A stretch of 64,000 nt of DNA from Hymenolepis diminuta (lineage: Eukaryota; Platyhelminthes; Cestoda; Cyclophyllidea; Hymenolepididae), in NCBI GenBank assembly GCA_900708905.1, contig CAADRB010000012.1:1920765-1984764 (forward strand), given 5' to 3'. A program made the translations under genes and the position numbers. Below, piece by piece: positions 13,501-28,500 of the stretch. Numbering within the stretch: the first letter of the stretch is position 1; each line of letters begins with the position of its first letter. Below the pieces are notes generated by a model that ran no database searches, was not told where the DNA came from, and saw only the letters and a list, made by a program, of their open reading frames with translations.

Positions 13501-16500
13501 CCTCATTATTAGAAGAAAGCTTGTATTATAAATGTGTCTTCCAAATCACATTTTGAAAATAGTTTTCCTTACCTAATCTCGGGCACATAAGTAGCATCAT
13601 CAAGTCCTTCGTGATAAGCCCGCCATTTGCCACCTCTTATTAGCCTAACGTAACTAGTATGGTTGGCATCCATAGACATCGAACCGATGACTCCTAACTT
13701 CGCAGACTGGCACATTATCCGTTGTAATACAAGAGATGTTGTCAAGATTTTCAATTCTAGGTTTATTACGCTTTTAAATAAAAAATATGCGTCAATTCTT
13801 TCTCCAAAATGCAATTAAGTAATGCAGGAAAATAAAGTAATCGATTCTCAAATTGTATCGTATATAACAATGGCATTTGTGCTCAATAAATAAATGACCT
13901 ACAAAATTTTACCTTTGCTAAATACTGCCTTTAAGATTTATAGAAATATCTACTATCTCCTCTGAGAACATTTGAAATTCTTGAGAATTTTATGTCATAG
14001 ACAAAATCATCCAAGTTTGATTATCGATCCGCGGATTTCGAGAGATCAAAGAACGAGGAATTTCATTTTGTCTAAATATTCCGTTTTATGTACTCATGAA
14101 TAATAAAACTGTTTCTTATGTATAAAGTGTACCCGAAATTGAGCTTTGTCTATATTTTTTCTGTTTATACTTAAGAATATCTTATAATTCGATTATTCAA
14201 ATAGTAAAATAAAGATGTAAATTCTCGAAATCAATACATTCATTTTCAATAGAGATATAGCGTTTTATAGAGAAATTATTAATGGAAAAATGTTGTGACT
14301 AAACCAAGCTTATTTCAAATTATTCCACGATCATTTACTCTGATTCCACATCATTGGGTACTTAATATAAGTTTTTTAAACTTCAGGTTCACAGTTCATC
14401 ATATTAAAAGTTGCCACTGCAACAGACAAACGCACTCCTTCTCTATCTCCTGTTAATTACTTTCCCCCCATTGGGTGACTTAAGTCATGATTAATTGTCT
14501 ATTAATATTCCATCATGAAATTACCTGCGTACGCACTTTCGTTATTTTGTCTCTTTCTTTAGTGAATGAATTGCAACTGAAAGCAGTGCCAACCAAATTT
14601 TGCAACATACAAAAGTTACTGTGTTCCAGGTTATCCTCTTTAACATTTTTAGATACTAATTAAATATATTTATTTGCCAAGATATCATATGTAATACTAA
14701 TATGATAGACATGCATAAAAAATAATATGGGGAAAGCGGGAAGCTTTGGTTCACAGCCTTCGAGATTTTCAACCGAAAAGTCAAATGTTTTAACAGGAAT
14801 CAATAATCAGTAGAAGATGAGATAAAATGGACCAATAGTAAATTGGACGAGGGATAGCAGAAGGACAGAGGGAGAAATAGAGTCAATGGTTACTCGGTTA
14901 TTGCACTCTATACCACAAATTTTATTTAAGGGCTTTATACACCAAGCATTAAATGGACGTTAGTTATGACTTGCAGGAAGTTGGATTTACGGAAACTCTT
15001 GAAAAAATTTTAGCAGAACTCAGAAGCAGAGTAGAGGATTTTGATAAGGTAGAAGACTGAATAAATGTCATTACAAGGTACTACACGCCGATATATTTGA
15101 CGCATCAATTTTTATTTTATTAAATGTCAATTGCTGGGCCATTGATATAGGAAATACAAAGAAAAATAAGACCCAGTTTTGTGTTCTTGCACTCATAGTA
15201 CTAGTCTTATATACAGTTACCCAGCGGTTTATTCACTCTTTTCCATTTCTTTAGCGATTCGTCCCAGTTGTCAGTCCCGCATATTGGACATCACTTTTTT
15301 CTTCCTTTAACACATCATCGTGCACATAACTTGATTAATTATATTTTAAAGTTTTCTAACTTTCAAACATTAGGTTTTTCATTAATCTACTTCTACAATT
15401 GACTACTTGAGGAGGCAGGCGTCTACCTTCTCCTCTTTTAATGCAAGTGTCCATCGTAATGTCCTCTATTCTTTGCCTTTATTAAAGGTGGTAAACGTTA
15501 GAGGGATACCAGTTTAAGTGCTCCCACCACTCTGTATTGTTTTTTTTTCATATAAAACTGTATAAAATAAAACCGACAGAAGGCATAACAGAACAGTAAA
15601 GTCTTAATATTACCTTAAAATGGGTAAAAATAGTGAGACCATTAAATCAACCCAACGTTAACCATTAATGAGTGTACAAAGGGCTGAAAAGTTCCCCTAA
15701 TTTTAGCTCTTATATTATATTTTGAATTATGATTTAGTATTTACGTTATTCGATTTCAACATTTTTACATCGTCTGGAAAAGAAACATCCTTTTTTTCTT
15801 TCCTTGCCCAGCTAGCTTCAGAGTCATATTCTCTTTTTCCTTTTAAATGAATTATAAAAATAGAACGAATAAATTTTGCATTTATATGCTTATTTCCATC
15901 TTCAACTAAACACCAAAAGTAACAGTAAAGGAACTTGACAATAAAGCTTTGAATTGTCAATACCAAGTCATTCAAAGGCCAACTTGTGACGACTGAATAC
16001 AAACTGTCTTCAGTAAGAGACCAAGGTCAATTGTAACTAACTAACTGAATAACTTTTGCCCAAAATTATTTTCAATTCCATTGTAGTGAGTGCGAAATCG
16101 TAGTAAAATGTAAAATTAAACAAATTTGTAGAAACTTCGACATTCACGCATCTCGAGCATATGTACATCAGAATGCCTATGCAAGATTTTGCATAACAAG
16201 GTAGTGTAGTTTTTTTATACTAAAATGTAGGAAAAAAGTGGATTGTATTGAATAAATTAAGTAGTGCAGAGATGTCATGATGATGGGAAGCCGACAAACA
16301 AGGCACAAAGCCAGAGAGTTGTTGTTTTGTTTAGGGCTGAGCGATTACCGCAGATGGTCTCTTAATTCCCCATCAGCTTATCAACGTGCGACAGTTTGAC
16401 AATAAGTCGGGACAATAATTGTTTTAACCTTCAAATGTCAGTAAAATTAATGCGACGATATTTATATTCATGCGTAAAATGTATTTGAGTAATTGCACCT

Positions 16501-19500
16501 TTGTCCTAACCCTCTCTCCGCGAATGGACCTAGCCGATAAGTAGAGAGCACAGATATAGTGACAGAAAAAACTTTCTACCATTTCAACACGGTAGGATCT
16601 TGCTTTGCAAAATAATAATAACAACTAATGCCTGGATGGTGAAAATAGATGACGTAGCAATCTGCCTGCATATTTGTCACATTAGAAGATAGGACTTGGA
16701 CAATAATCAAATAACAGCATAACTGACCATAGTAGTCATACCTGATCAGGGAATGGATAGCGAAAAAAACATCAAGAAATAAGCTACTTAACTTTACCAA
16801 AGGCGATCATATGATATGTTTGAAAAAAATGTTTTATTTTCTTAATTTTATGAGACATTTGACCACTAGTTCATTCCACAGGCATTTTTTTGGCCTGTTT
16901 TGCCTCTAATCTACTTTGGATTAACTGTAGATAAATTAACTTAAGATTTGAAGAAGCAGACTCTTAAAATTAAACAAATACTCCAATAGCGAAATCTAAT
17001 GGGTTCTGATACGTTAATATCACGTCGGTTCGCACCGCCCAGATTCCGCCTTTGCTATCATAAGACAAAACATACCCGAAATGATACAAATAGCTATCCA
17101 ATGTAACTAGTTGGTAAACTTGATGTAATTTTTTTACCTTTTTATCAAATAATAATTCATGTGAAATTAACGTTTGAGCAATTCTAAAGTCGGGAGTGGC
17201 GATACCACTTAATATTTTAAGTAATGTCAGTTGGGCGTATATGTCTCCTTCCACTGACAGGCGAATGTAGTGTTTCTTAAAATGCGCGACTTCAAAAACG
17301 TACAGAAAATAAAACTTCGGTCTTGACAATTCAAACACCATTAAAACTTAACTCTAACTGAATATAACTCTCCATAAATATCCAAACCACAATGACAATG
17401 GCAACTTTGGTTTTATAGAACTCGTTGATTTTAGGACCAAAGTTTACAAATTTCATTATTCGCTTTTTCAGCTCAGTAGATTTTAAGAAGAAAGCCAAGC
17501 ACTTTCTCTTCGAACCGAATCTTGGGTATGGCCTTTTCACTCGATCAACATCATAGCAATTAGGATATTTTTCATAAACCATTCATTGCTGCAACCAAAG
17601 CTGATACTGACTGATTGGTTAAGTTAAATTTCATCAAATTTATTTGGCCAGTAAGAAAACTATATTCGACTCATTGCAGGAATGGATTTTTAACTGTTAA
17701 GCGTTAAACCTTATTATTATTATGCATACTGAAAATGGAAGTTTTGTACTGAGGCAAAATAATTTTTCTTATTTACCATTTCCCTGTCATCCAGTACATC
17801 GCAAACCCGGTCATCCCAATCCAAAATTCCACCATCTCGAGCAAGTGTGAGTGCCTCAACAATGAAAATTGTCGTAGATGGTTGACGTTGACGTGCGAAT
17901 CGGCCTTCCGCCTCACCGATTGCATGGACAACGTTAGAAGACTCCTCAAGAATACCTTCTGACTCAGTCGACGTTGTAATAGCAGTCGTAATTGTTGAAG
18001 CCGAGAGAAGGGCCTCTGCATCTTGACTGAGGCTGAGTCGTCGAGTCACCTTAACGAAAAAGGTACTTCTTAATTTCATTGCTTATCACTTTTACTAGAA
18101 AATGATAACTAGCATTATCTAGCCACCGTTTGTAACAGATAAAAAACAGGCATTGAGGAAATTTTTTGATTTCATTTACATCTTTTATTCCTAGGGATGC
18201 AATACCTAAGAAAAATAAAGTAATTTTACATTTCCTTTCAGAATTCCTTTTGCACGCAATGTCATGCTTCCACCTTTGGGTTTAAACATACAATCCTTAA
18301 ATCTTTATTAATATATCTTTACTCCAACTTTATTAAGCACCCTTTCATCTCTACATCCAGGGGACTACAGCCATAAAAACTGTACACACTTAAATTAAAA
18401 CCACACTTGAAAGGAATCACAATACTTTTATTTTGAAAATATTTTTTCTGTAATTATTATGCATGAGATGTCATTAAAATAAGATTGTTTTTTCCTCAAA
18501 TTTTTATTTCCGTCCTCATAAAGCCTATAAATGGAGTCTTATAAACATTAATTCTAAGGCAACAGTAAAAAAAGCAAGGATTGTTAAGCAGAGCATTGTC
18601 CAACACCTCGTGACAGCTCTAGATTCACATAACCCAAATAAATTCCAACAGATGTCGCGACCTCACAATTTTTTCGTTAGTTAGACCCGCTTATGGTAAC
18701 GTGAGATCATACCATTTTCTCGGTCTCTGAAAGAAGAAATGAATTGACACGCCAAGGTCAACCATTATAATTAAGCACCCAATCAATAGGTACACAATGT
18801 CGATGGCAATAATTTACTCAGCAATGCGGAGAATGATTTACAAAGTTTGAATTTTGGAACGTGAAGCAGTAAACTGTGTATTATGTAAATATTCTACAAT
18901 TCAAATCGAAAAATCAAATGAAGTAACACTTTTGACGCACTATTTTTGATAGCCCTCCTACTTCTTAGTGAATTTTGCTTACCCCATTCCAACCTTTTTG
19001 TCGCAATGAAAAATAAACTATCGAATACTCCAAGCCGTGCGAGATATACATCAACTAAACAAATCCTAAAAGCTCTGAGAACCTCATATTTTTTTGTCAG
19101 AAATACTCATTAGTAGTTATCAGAATGCATGGGTTGTCAAGCAATTAGATTCGAGGTACATTTGGCTACCTTTTTAAAATTGAAAGTATTTATCTTGATG
19201 CTTGCTTTAATGGATATTGGTGGTTGTATTTTTTCCCATTCGCTAAAAAATTTTCATGGATCTGATCAATAAAACAACATTAAAAATTTCAAACAAATTT
19301 GAGAGGCAAACTGGTTTATAAAATATAATTTTCAATGTGCTTAAATAACAGACATACAATGATAAAATATACCGAACGATTTATTCAAGACTTGAAAGTA
19401 TTCGAGGACAAACATCTATTTTAGAATTCTCAGGAATATCTTAGTATGTTAAATTTAAAATTTAAAAATATGCATACATTTACATGGAACTTACTTGGAG

Positions 19501-22500
19501 AAGGATGCCACAGCGAACCCTCCAAATACTTAATTGTATAATGTATTCAGACTATCTGAAGAAAGTAACATCAGTTATTCACCTCAACCCTGCTAAGACG
19601 AAGTTACTGAACATCCTCTAAGATCACTCTGCCTTCTCGATCATAAGAAGAATAAATGAATCGAAGTGGCGAGACCGTCCATCATTATTAAATAAGCGCT
19701 AGACGTTGTAGACAAGCACCTACTACAATCCAGTGGTCAAATCATGGATGCTGGACTGCGAAGTACCAATTAAGCAAATATTCACAACTGGAATCTAAAA
19801 ATCAAATGAAGCAAAACTCTCCCACGCCTTGTCATTGCTCTCAGTATCTTATTAATCTCCTCCCCTTTATGATTTACTGAACCTATTGTTAACCAATTAC
19901 AGTTAATTCCTAAAATTATAAATTGTTAAGTGCTTTTGTAATATATATGAAAATATGAATAAATAGAATCAAATAAGAGTCTAAGGACCTTGGATCTGCC
20001 CGGTTTCTTCTCCTTGTAAGGTAAATCATACAGAAGTCCACAATTGTATGCTAAATTTACTAGACTTATTAGGAAGTGAAATGTCACTAAGTAAAAATTA
20101 ACCATAAATGAGTTCTTTTCCTAGTCAAAATAAACGAATTCAGTAGAATTTCAAATGTTCAATAAGTTACTCCTAAATTTTCTTACTTCCATAAAAGAAA
20201 TTTGTAGTCAATCAGATATTATAAAAATATAATTTAATTTTAAAAATTGGTTTAATATGTTTCAAAATAGAGTATGACAAGCCTACTAACTCCCAGATTA
20301 GTACATATTTTCTTTAAATTTGTAAAAGATCACAAAGAATTCTTAATGAAAGTTGAACTCGGGAAAGATAATGGTGACAAATTTAATATGAGGGCATGTG
20401 GATTGATTTTCAAGAAGAAATTCCAAATTTTGGTATTTATCCCATTTTTTGAGCAAATTCATGTTTGCGGCGTCCGGTCAATTAATCTAGTCGACTGATA
20501 AGATGCATTTGTTCTTCTTATAGTAAAGATAGGAGCTGACACAGTAGAGTTCAATGGAGTTTTCTGAGGGTTGATATCATTAACATACGAGTCCTATAAA
20601 TAAAATGACTACTTGAATGGATTTAATTTTAACACGATAACCAATTCCGAACATGAATTCTACTATCTGTTATAAATTTATTAAAATTAAATGAATTTAT
20701 TTGATTTTTTTCATTTCCTTTCAATTTTAAATTAGTGGATGACTGATTTATTTCATTCAGTACATAGTACAAGCAAATAACAACTTATTTAGAGTGTCTA
20801 TCCCAAAAAAGGTCCATTGGAGTCCGAGCCTCAGAAATATTTACATTGGTTAATTTAATTTTGCAACAGATGATTGGTTAATTTATACTATTTCAAATGC
20901 TAATTATAAAATAGCAGGGCATTTTCAGTACTCTTAAATTAAAATGTATCGTTGAATAAATATTTACTTGGAGTTAAAGACATTCTAATTTCATACCGGT
21001 AAGTCTTAAAAATTTCAATACATACGGCTTTAATTTTTAAAAAAATTGATTAAATTATAAATTATAAAAAAGTTCAAAGGAGAAGATTTAGAGTTTGCAA
21101 GTGTAAAAATGCAGATACTCAAACACTACCTTTTATACTAATGACATCAACGACCATAAAATTCGGGGGCAGATGATCTCAGTGCGTTTAATTCAATACG
21201 ATGATGATCTAAACTTTGTAGAAAGACAACTGCTTAAACCGCGACTGAGAATCAAAATTATGGAAAAGAAGTTCAAACAAACACTTGTTTTCCGAAACGA
21301 AAATGAGAAAATACAAAGATAACGTATTCTTCCATCTACTTGTTTGCATGTTCTCTTTAAGTAAGAAGACTGATCAAATGCATAGATTATGTGGGTCTGA
21401 ATTTGCTCTTTTGATTTCTTTTTAACTAATTAAGAATATTCTAGGTGAAAATCCTCAATAGTTTCTTAATGTTACTATCTATAGCGTGAAGCCAGCACAT
21501 AAAGCCGCAACCAAGTGAATAACAATATAAATATGTAAACAGAACAAATGAGTCACAACAAGTTCCGAAAACTTAACGAAGAGAAACAATTGAAAATTTT
21601 TTATTATACAAATTAAATAAAATAATTATCGGACAGTAATAAAGACGGATTACCGTTCGGTGTGGTTATACGTCCCAGTTTCTTCCTACACTCCAATCAC
21701 TATTTAACAAAATCGTCCTACTCTCTAAGGATTCCCACGTGGAACTTGTGCTTAATTCTCGGTCACCACCAACATTCAATTAGGTTTGCCGTTTTGACCA
21801 ACTTGATCTTCCAGAAGTTTCAAATTTAATGCTATTGAGGTAATTTTGTCAAGTAACGCTCTAAAGGAAAAATAGGAAAAACGATATTTTGGTTAACAGA
21901 AAAATAACTCCCATCACAAAGGGATTTAAATGAATCTCATTCAGTTGTAGTTCTCAATCAATAGTGATTGTTTTTCTCAAATTTGATTTGAGCTGATGAA
22001 TCTTCAAAGTTGAAGGTCATGGTTCCAATCGATGAATGTCGGAAGACGCTTAAGCTAGGGACTACTATTAGTATTTTTATTATAGATTAATTTTAATATT
22101 TTAAACTCATTTGCTCTTAAATCTCATTCGAAAAAAAGTGTGAAGTTGTAAGTACTTGAATATCTTACAATATTAAGTGAGCAGTTGAATACTGTCAGAA
22201 ACAGACGAAAAATCGCAGTCATTTATCGTTCTATCAAGAATCTCTCTGATAGACACAATTGGATAATTCTTGTCAAATATTGGTTGTGATAAATAATCCC
22301 CACATAAATTAATATTTTATCTATAAGTTAAGTTAATCTGGTCCTTCGTCTTCTGATATTAATAACCCTTGTACGAATCTCCGGCCACTTCAATTTTCCA
22401 ATAAACTTGGAAAATATGCAAACTACCCTATTATCAATAGAAAAATTAATTAAATATTATTCGTCACTACCTCCGATACCATCAAAAGAACATAAATTGA

Positions 22501-25500
22501 CACCCGATGTTGAAAACGTCTTGGTTTTCAACAAGTAACTTCTTTTGATTATTAGAAACATGAAGCAGTGTTACTCATTGAATCATATTGGATAACCTGA
22601 AGTAATTAAAAATCAAATGGAGAACGATTCCTTGTAGCCCTAACGTCAAAATCTCCACTTCTTGACCGCCACCACCTTTTAAATTTTGCTTAGCTACTTT
22701 AGTGCCAACGTGTTTGTATGATTTTTCGCGAAGAAAAAGTGTTATGTATTCAAAACAGTTGAGCATTTAACTGATCATATTTTGATATTATTTTTTTATC
22801 ACGTATATTTCTCCAATTACATCTGTAATTCAAAAACTCACATTTTGGTTGACATTTAAAAGGAACATTTACGCAACAGAAGTTCACATTCCCTTGCCCT
22901 CGTAAAACTACATTGGAACCGTTTGGCCAATGACAACTCGATCCCTCTGATTAACTGGCTTTCACTTAACGCTGGTGTGTGGACGTATGTTGATTTCAAA
23001 TATTGCCTAGGGAATTTCATTCGTCAGTAAGCATACACGGTAAACAAGGAACTAGATATACATTAGAAATTATTTGAAAGTGCTATTAGATTTTATGATA
23101 AATAGTATATATAGAACTGAAACCACATAATTACAGATGAAATTTAATGTCATCTGAACCGTTTTAAGTACTGATGAAAGGAAAATGCAAAATCAAATTT
23201 ACTTTCACAACATGTGAAGCCTAATCTTAGGAAGACTCGCACTTGAAAATTAGGATGTGAGTCTTCTGCTCCCTTGCAGAAATGAATGCAATGCTCTTGT
23301 ATCATTCCTGGCAATAAAGTGAATATTAAACATCCATCTTCAAGAGACTTTTGTATACGTGTATTCAATTTTCATTAGAACTGATAGATAATTTTAGCCA
23401 AATTCACAAAACATCCATAAAAAAGCTGAGGAACGAACAAATATTTTCCAAATTCCCCACTTTCATCCTCTCGCATTTTAAGGCCTTAATACTAGGCTTT
23501 AATACTTTTAATAATAAACAAAATAAATGAAGCTATTTTTATAAAAGGGATAATTATATTAACAGCTTAAATTATAAACATACTAAGATGTGAATATGTG
23601 GAAGAATAGTTAGGGTTTATGCTCAGACTGGCTTTTTTTCTTTAACCAGCTTAAATAAAGGAACTTCTGCTCGTATTTACTACTAAATTTCAGGAATTTT
23701 ATTAGGTTTTATAATCAGAATTTTCATTAAACTCTTTTTAAGAAAAGTGAATGTCCTGACCTTCATTTATTAAAAGCTTTTTCTAATCCCATTCTTCAAA
23801 ATATTCCTTTTGGAAAAGGTTCATTATTCTACAAGCCCTTACTTATATCCTTATTGGGACTTAACTGATAAGCCATACGTGTACCAAGCCGCTTCATCAC
23901 TGAACAAATTTATCGATTGGCATCGACAAGTTTGACAACCGCAAATTTGTCATCAAATTCCCTTGACCTTAAGTTGTCAAATCGTGAAAATAAGGCCATG
24001 GATGCGAGGAATGGCTAGTACCGTTTTCATTTGGTTTGAAGCGAAACTAAGAATTGAGGAAAATTAAAAAGTGTGGGAGGAAACGTAAAATAAATTGAAC
24101 ATGACAAAAAACAGAAGGACAACAAAAAAAAATATGGAAAATTTCATTCGCATTTCTTGATTTATGAGATTTTAGAATATTACACCAATTGAATAAGTAG
24201 TACCTTTAGAAATAAATACTAATTCGATGTAGTTTAGATTCGCATGTAATTGCCTTATGGCATAAACGCATTCCCTAATGGATCAATCAACGGATTAACG
24301 AGATTGAACTGAACGATTTTTGCAGTTGATGGGGTAGAGTCAAAAATAAGAACTACATTTTGATACCTCAAAACCATCTTTAAAAATAAAGTAATTTACC
24401 AGTATATAACCCAGCATTAATCGAATAATCCTATTAGTTGATCATTAACTCGTACTTAAGTTGGTATCTAATCGTGAAATAGTACACACTTCTTTCTTAA
24501 TTGACTTGTCGATCAACAAAGCAATACGAGTACTTTTCGATTTTCTGCAGTTATTTAACTAGGGCTAGAAAGAAGGATAAAACTTTTAATAATCCAAATA
24601 TTACTTTAATTTTACAATTGTTTAAAAATTAATAACTCAATATCATTCGAGTAATCTAATTGACAGTGATTTGGCTGGTAATCTGAGAATTAAATTAGAC
24701 TGTAATTCTTCAAAATTGAAGGCCTATTTGACTGCCCATCCCAAATTAGGCGTGCTACAATTAACGAAACTACCACTACACTTCTTCTCCTCTCAGATGA
24801 ATGTCAAATAAATTTTGGGGAAGTCATGATCAGTTGTGGGCAGTAATCAACTCTGCCCAGCTAACCACAAAATAGACGACGGGAAAACATCTCTCTTTTC
24901 TCTCCATACCCACATTTTCTCTTTCCCACAATACGGTCATTCTTTCTTATTTATTCCTATTTTCTTTTCCTACTGCCTCTGGCTCACTAAAAATAAATAA
25001 ATAAATAAGGGTTGAACAAACTAAGTACAGGCAATAAACTTTATGCAGTTTTCTTGAACAATAGCGAGAGGGGAATTTTCCAATTATCTGTTTCCCCTAG
25101 ATCATTCCTTTCAACATTTTTGTGGCTTTAGATGGGAAGAGTAGTAAAGATAATTGCGGTTAGATAACACGGTTCCCGTACTACTGTCTACAAATTCCAC
25201 AATGTGAAAAGAAATTAAGTTTAAAAAAAATGAGTTTTGAGGATTACAGAGAAAAAATGTCCTTACAGTGAAAATATCTTAATAAGTAAAGTATCTTTAC
25301 TATTATGGTTGTAATAAGAATACAGAGAGCAATTGAAATCGACAAGACCGAGCATCATAAGAAACCAACCGGTCGATAAGTATTGGATGCTTCAGGCAAG
25401 AATCAGTAGAGTAATTTGAGAGACTAAGTAGATGCTCTACAACCCAAATTCAAAATTAAATGAAGTGAGACCATTTAAACCTTGATTTTACTCTTAATTC

Positions 25501-28500
25501 CTACCCATCTCTCTTTCTATCTTTTATCTGATTGCTGTTAACTATCAACAATCCCAACGTAACATGTTCAATATCCATATTATTATAAAACTAGCTAATG
25601 CATCCAATTGTGCTAACTTAAAATTTTTTCCGTCTCACTGTGCTACGTTAAAACCGTAAGCTGATCAACTACATCGGAAAATTTTGTCTCCTCAATCCTT
25701 TGAAGGAATAGTGAAATGAAATGGTAAGACTGGTCTTCCTTGACTAAATAATACTGATCAATAAGCGCTTGACATCCTCCCGAATACTTCTACAAAGGAT
25801 ACATTTATAAGATGCAGTGAATTGAACAAAACTGGAAGTGGATAATCTGATGACCTTGGTGCTCGGATAAAGTAGTGGTCTCCCGATTTCTTGGCCCTCA
25901 CTCCCATCTTTTCAATTTAAATTGAAAAACATATCTCTCGCCATTAGGTCAACATTTTCTAATGATTAAGAGCTGTAAGTCTTTTTTATCTTATCATGGA
26001 TAATTACAACTATTTACTAAACGAACCCCAAAAAGTGTCTTGGATGTAAACATTTCATCAAGACTGAAAAAACGTCTAAAATCAATTCCACTTCCCCAAG
26101 TAGTGAAGGCCAGTATCAAAGAAATGTATCTAAGAACAACACAATGAAATGCCCTGATTTATATGAGAATTTTTAAGGAACAGAAGTCAATACTCCAATA
26201 TTATTTGAGAAATCACTGTGCTGCAAACGCATCCAATTCAAATGGCTTTAAAAGCTCAATTTCTGATTCCAGAATGAGAGTGATCGAACCATCAGAGTAT
26301 TTTCCTCGATTCAAAAATAATATATCTTCAAGACTTTTTAAAATAAGTGCATTCAAGTCTGAAGGAAGTTGATAAATAATCCAAATAAATGCCCCTAAAA
26401 TATACTGAATATTAAAAATCACATTCAGATAAATCTCGCTCTCATCAGATTTCAGACCCACTCACTTCCAACATAATTAGTACGTGATCTTGGGGAAGAA
26501 ACTAATTAACAAACGAGAATACCCTTAAATTAAAGGAATGACTCATATCCGTAGAACCACAAATACCAAAAAAGAAGGCTTTAAATAATTAAAACATTAA
26601 ACGTTTTTTGCGTAGGTGTATGTGAAATTAAATGTTAAGAATCGAAAAACCTACGCTTGGTTTACCAAGAAAGTACGATCAAGTGTACCTATAAAGGGAC
26701 GCAAATATTTGAACTTAAAAAATAAAATTGCTTCAATTTCAGCAGGGACTTCGGTTTGCATGCATCGAAAAATTCGACATCCATAAACGTGTAAAACTCT
26801 ATGCGAGCCGTGGGAAAAGTGGGCAAATTTAATTATCGTGAATGTAAGAAGCAGATTTACCTAATATTATTAAAATAGTATCAAAAGCAGCCACTTTCAT
26901 TAATATCATAATTATTTGAGAATTAGGTGATTGATGGCCGTTCATTCGATACTTAGTGGTCAGCATCCAGGGAACGGAATATCCAAACTGGTCAAGAGAG
27001 GAAAAGCAAAATGTGGAATTTTATCATAAAGGCTTCAATAGGTAAATCCTCTACCCAAGATGAATGTTGAAAAAAAATTTTTTAAACGGCAGCCTTAAAA
27101 TTATTCTCAAGCTATAATTATTTCCTCTATATGTAAAAGCTGTTCATCGCCACCAAATGTGTTACAAAGAGTTCAACAAGTTCCAAGTGTACATCTTACT
27201 ATCAAAAAGTACTCGTTTCATTTTTCGTATATAGCTCTTCAAATTGTGCTTTATCTTAGTCAACTTCCACTTGAAATTATTTCATAAAAAAGATAAAATC
27301 AACAAACAAATTCAATGCACCATAATTGCAAAACAGATGTCGAAGTGATGCCGCTTAAATCTACAGAAATCCTATTAAACAACTAAAAAATGAAAGTTCA
27401 GATAAAATAACTTTACTATTTAGGATCATAATTTGGAAAACTGAAATAAGGGAACAAAGTGAATGACATTATTCTAAAAGCTGTCCTCTATAATGAAAAA
27501 TGACTCAAGACTCATAGGAGTAAGGTTAATTCTTGACCTATTTCAATGAAATCGTGTGTAATTGCAGATTCGATCAAATAAGCGGCCTATTTGCTGCCCA
27601 AATTTCGAAAAATTAAAAAGAGGGAAGCGCTGACTGATGGTATTTCAAAGCTTTCTTCTTAGAAAGAACAAGGGGGCTGGTCGGAATGAAAAATGGTCTC
27701 AGACACAGTGAGAGAGGAGTGGGACACATATTTTAAAATAGACCGCGCCTCTAACTCCAGCTGTATGACTAAAGAAGAGCTCGGGTTGTTTCCGTCATAA
27801 GAAGACAATAAAAACGACAATAAATTGCAACAATAACCCGTTTTCGCTTAACCAAAAAGAGGGCGCTTTACCTGATCTTAACGTTCTCTATATTTGAAGA
27901 GAGAGAACGAAAAAATATCCTTTCCTTTCTCTTTAAAAGTAATGAAAAAACTCCACAACCATTTAAGTAAAAGAGGATACATTTACTAATAAAATTGGGG
28001 AAGTACAAACAAAATTATTATAGAATTTGAACATATCTCTCTTCTAAAATTAATTAAAGATTAATACATAGATAAAGTAAGTTCCGTAAGTAGAAATCGA
28101 TGGGGCTTCCTTTTTTTTCTATTTTGATTTCCTAATTTAGAGCGGAAATTATTTTTTTTGATAAAATAATCAGCAATTCAACTACACGGCTCCTGCCAGT
28201 TGTTTTTTTTTCACAAAAATTAAATAGATACAATCATCAGATTATTAAATAGTTGAAACTTAGCACCTTTCTCCATCCATAATTTTCCAGTCAAAGGTAG
28301 ATGGTTATGAAAATATTCGCTTTAAGTGGGAGAGATTTATACTTCTTTACTTCCAATCTGTGGACATTTTTCTTGAAATTTTTGGCAGAAATTCTTGACA
28401 GGAACCAGCCTACTTTGCGGACGTGTAACAAGATTTAAATATTTAAAACTCACAGCGAAAATAATGGATTAAAGCTTTAGAAACGCATAAATTCAATCCC

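Noticed and set aside
13569..13814. Minus-strand open frame of 81 codons ending in DDATYVPEIR, considered as a par-3 exon.
   Set aside because: Its possible donor leaves phase 2, which does not fit the next exon, while exon 2 joins exon 3 directly in phase 0 with a family match across the junction.
17773..18021. Alternative minus-strand frame of 82 codons.
   Set aside because: It overlaps par-3 exon 2 in another frame and has no family match.
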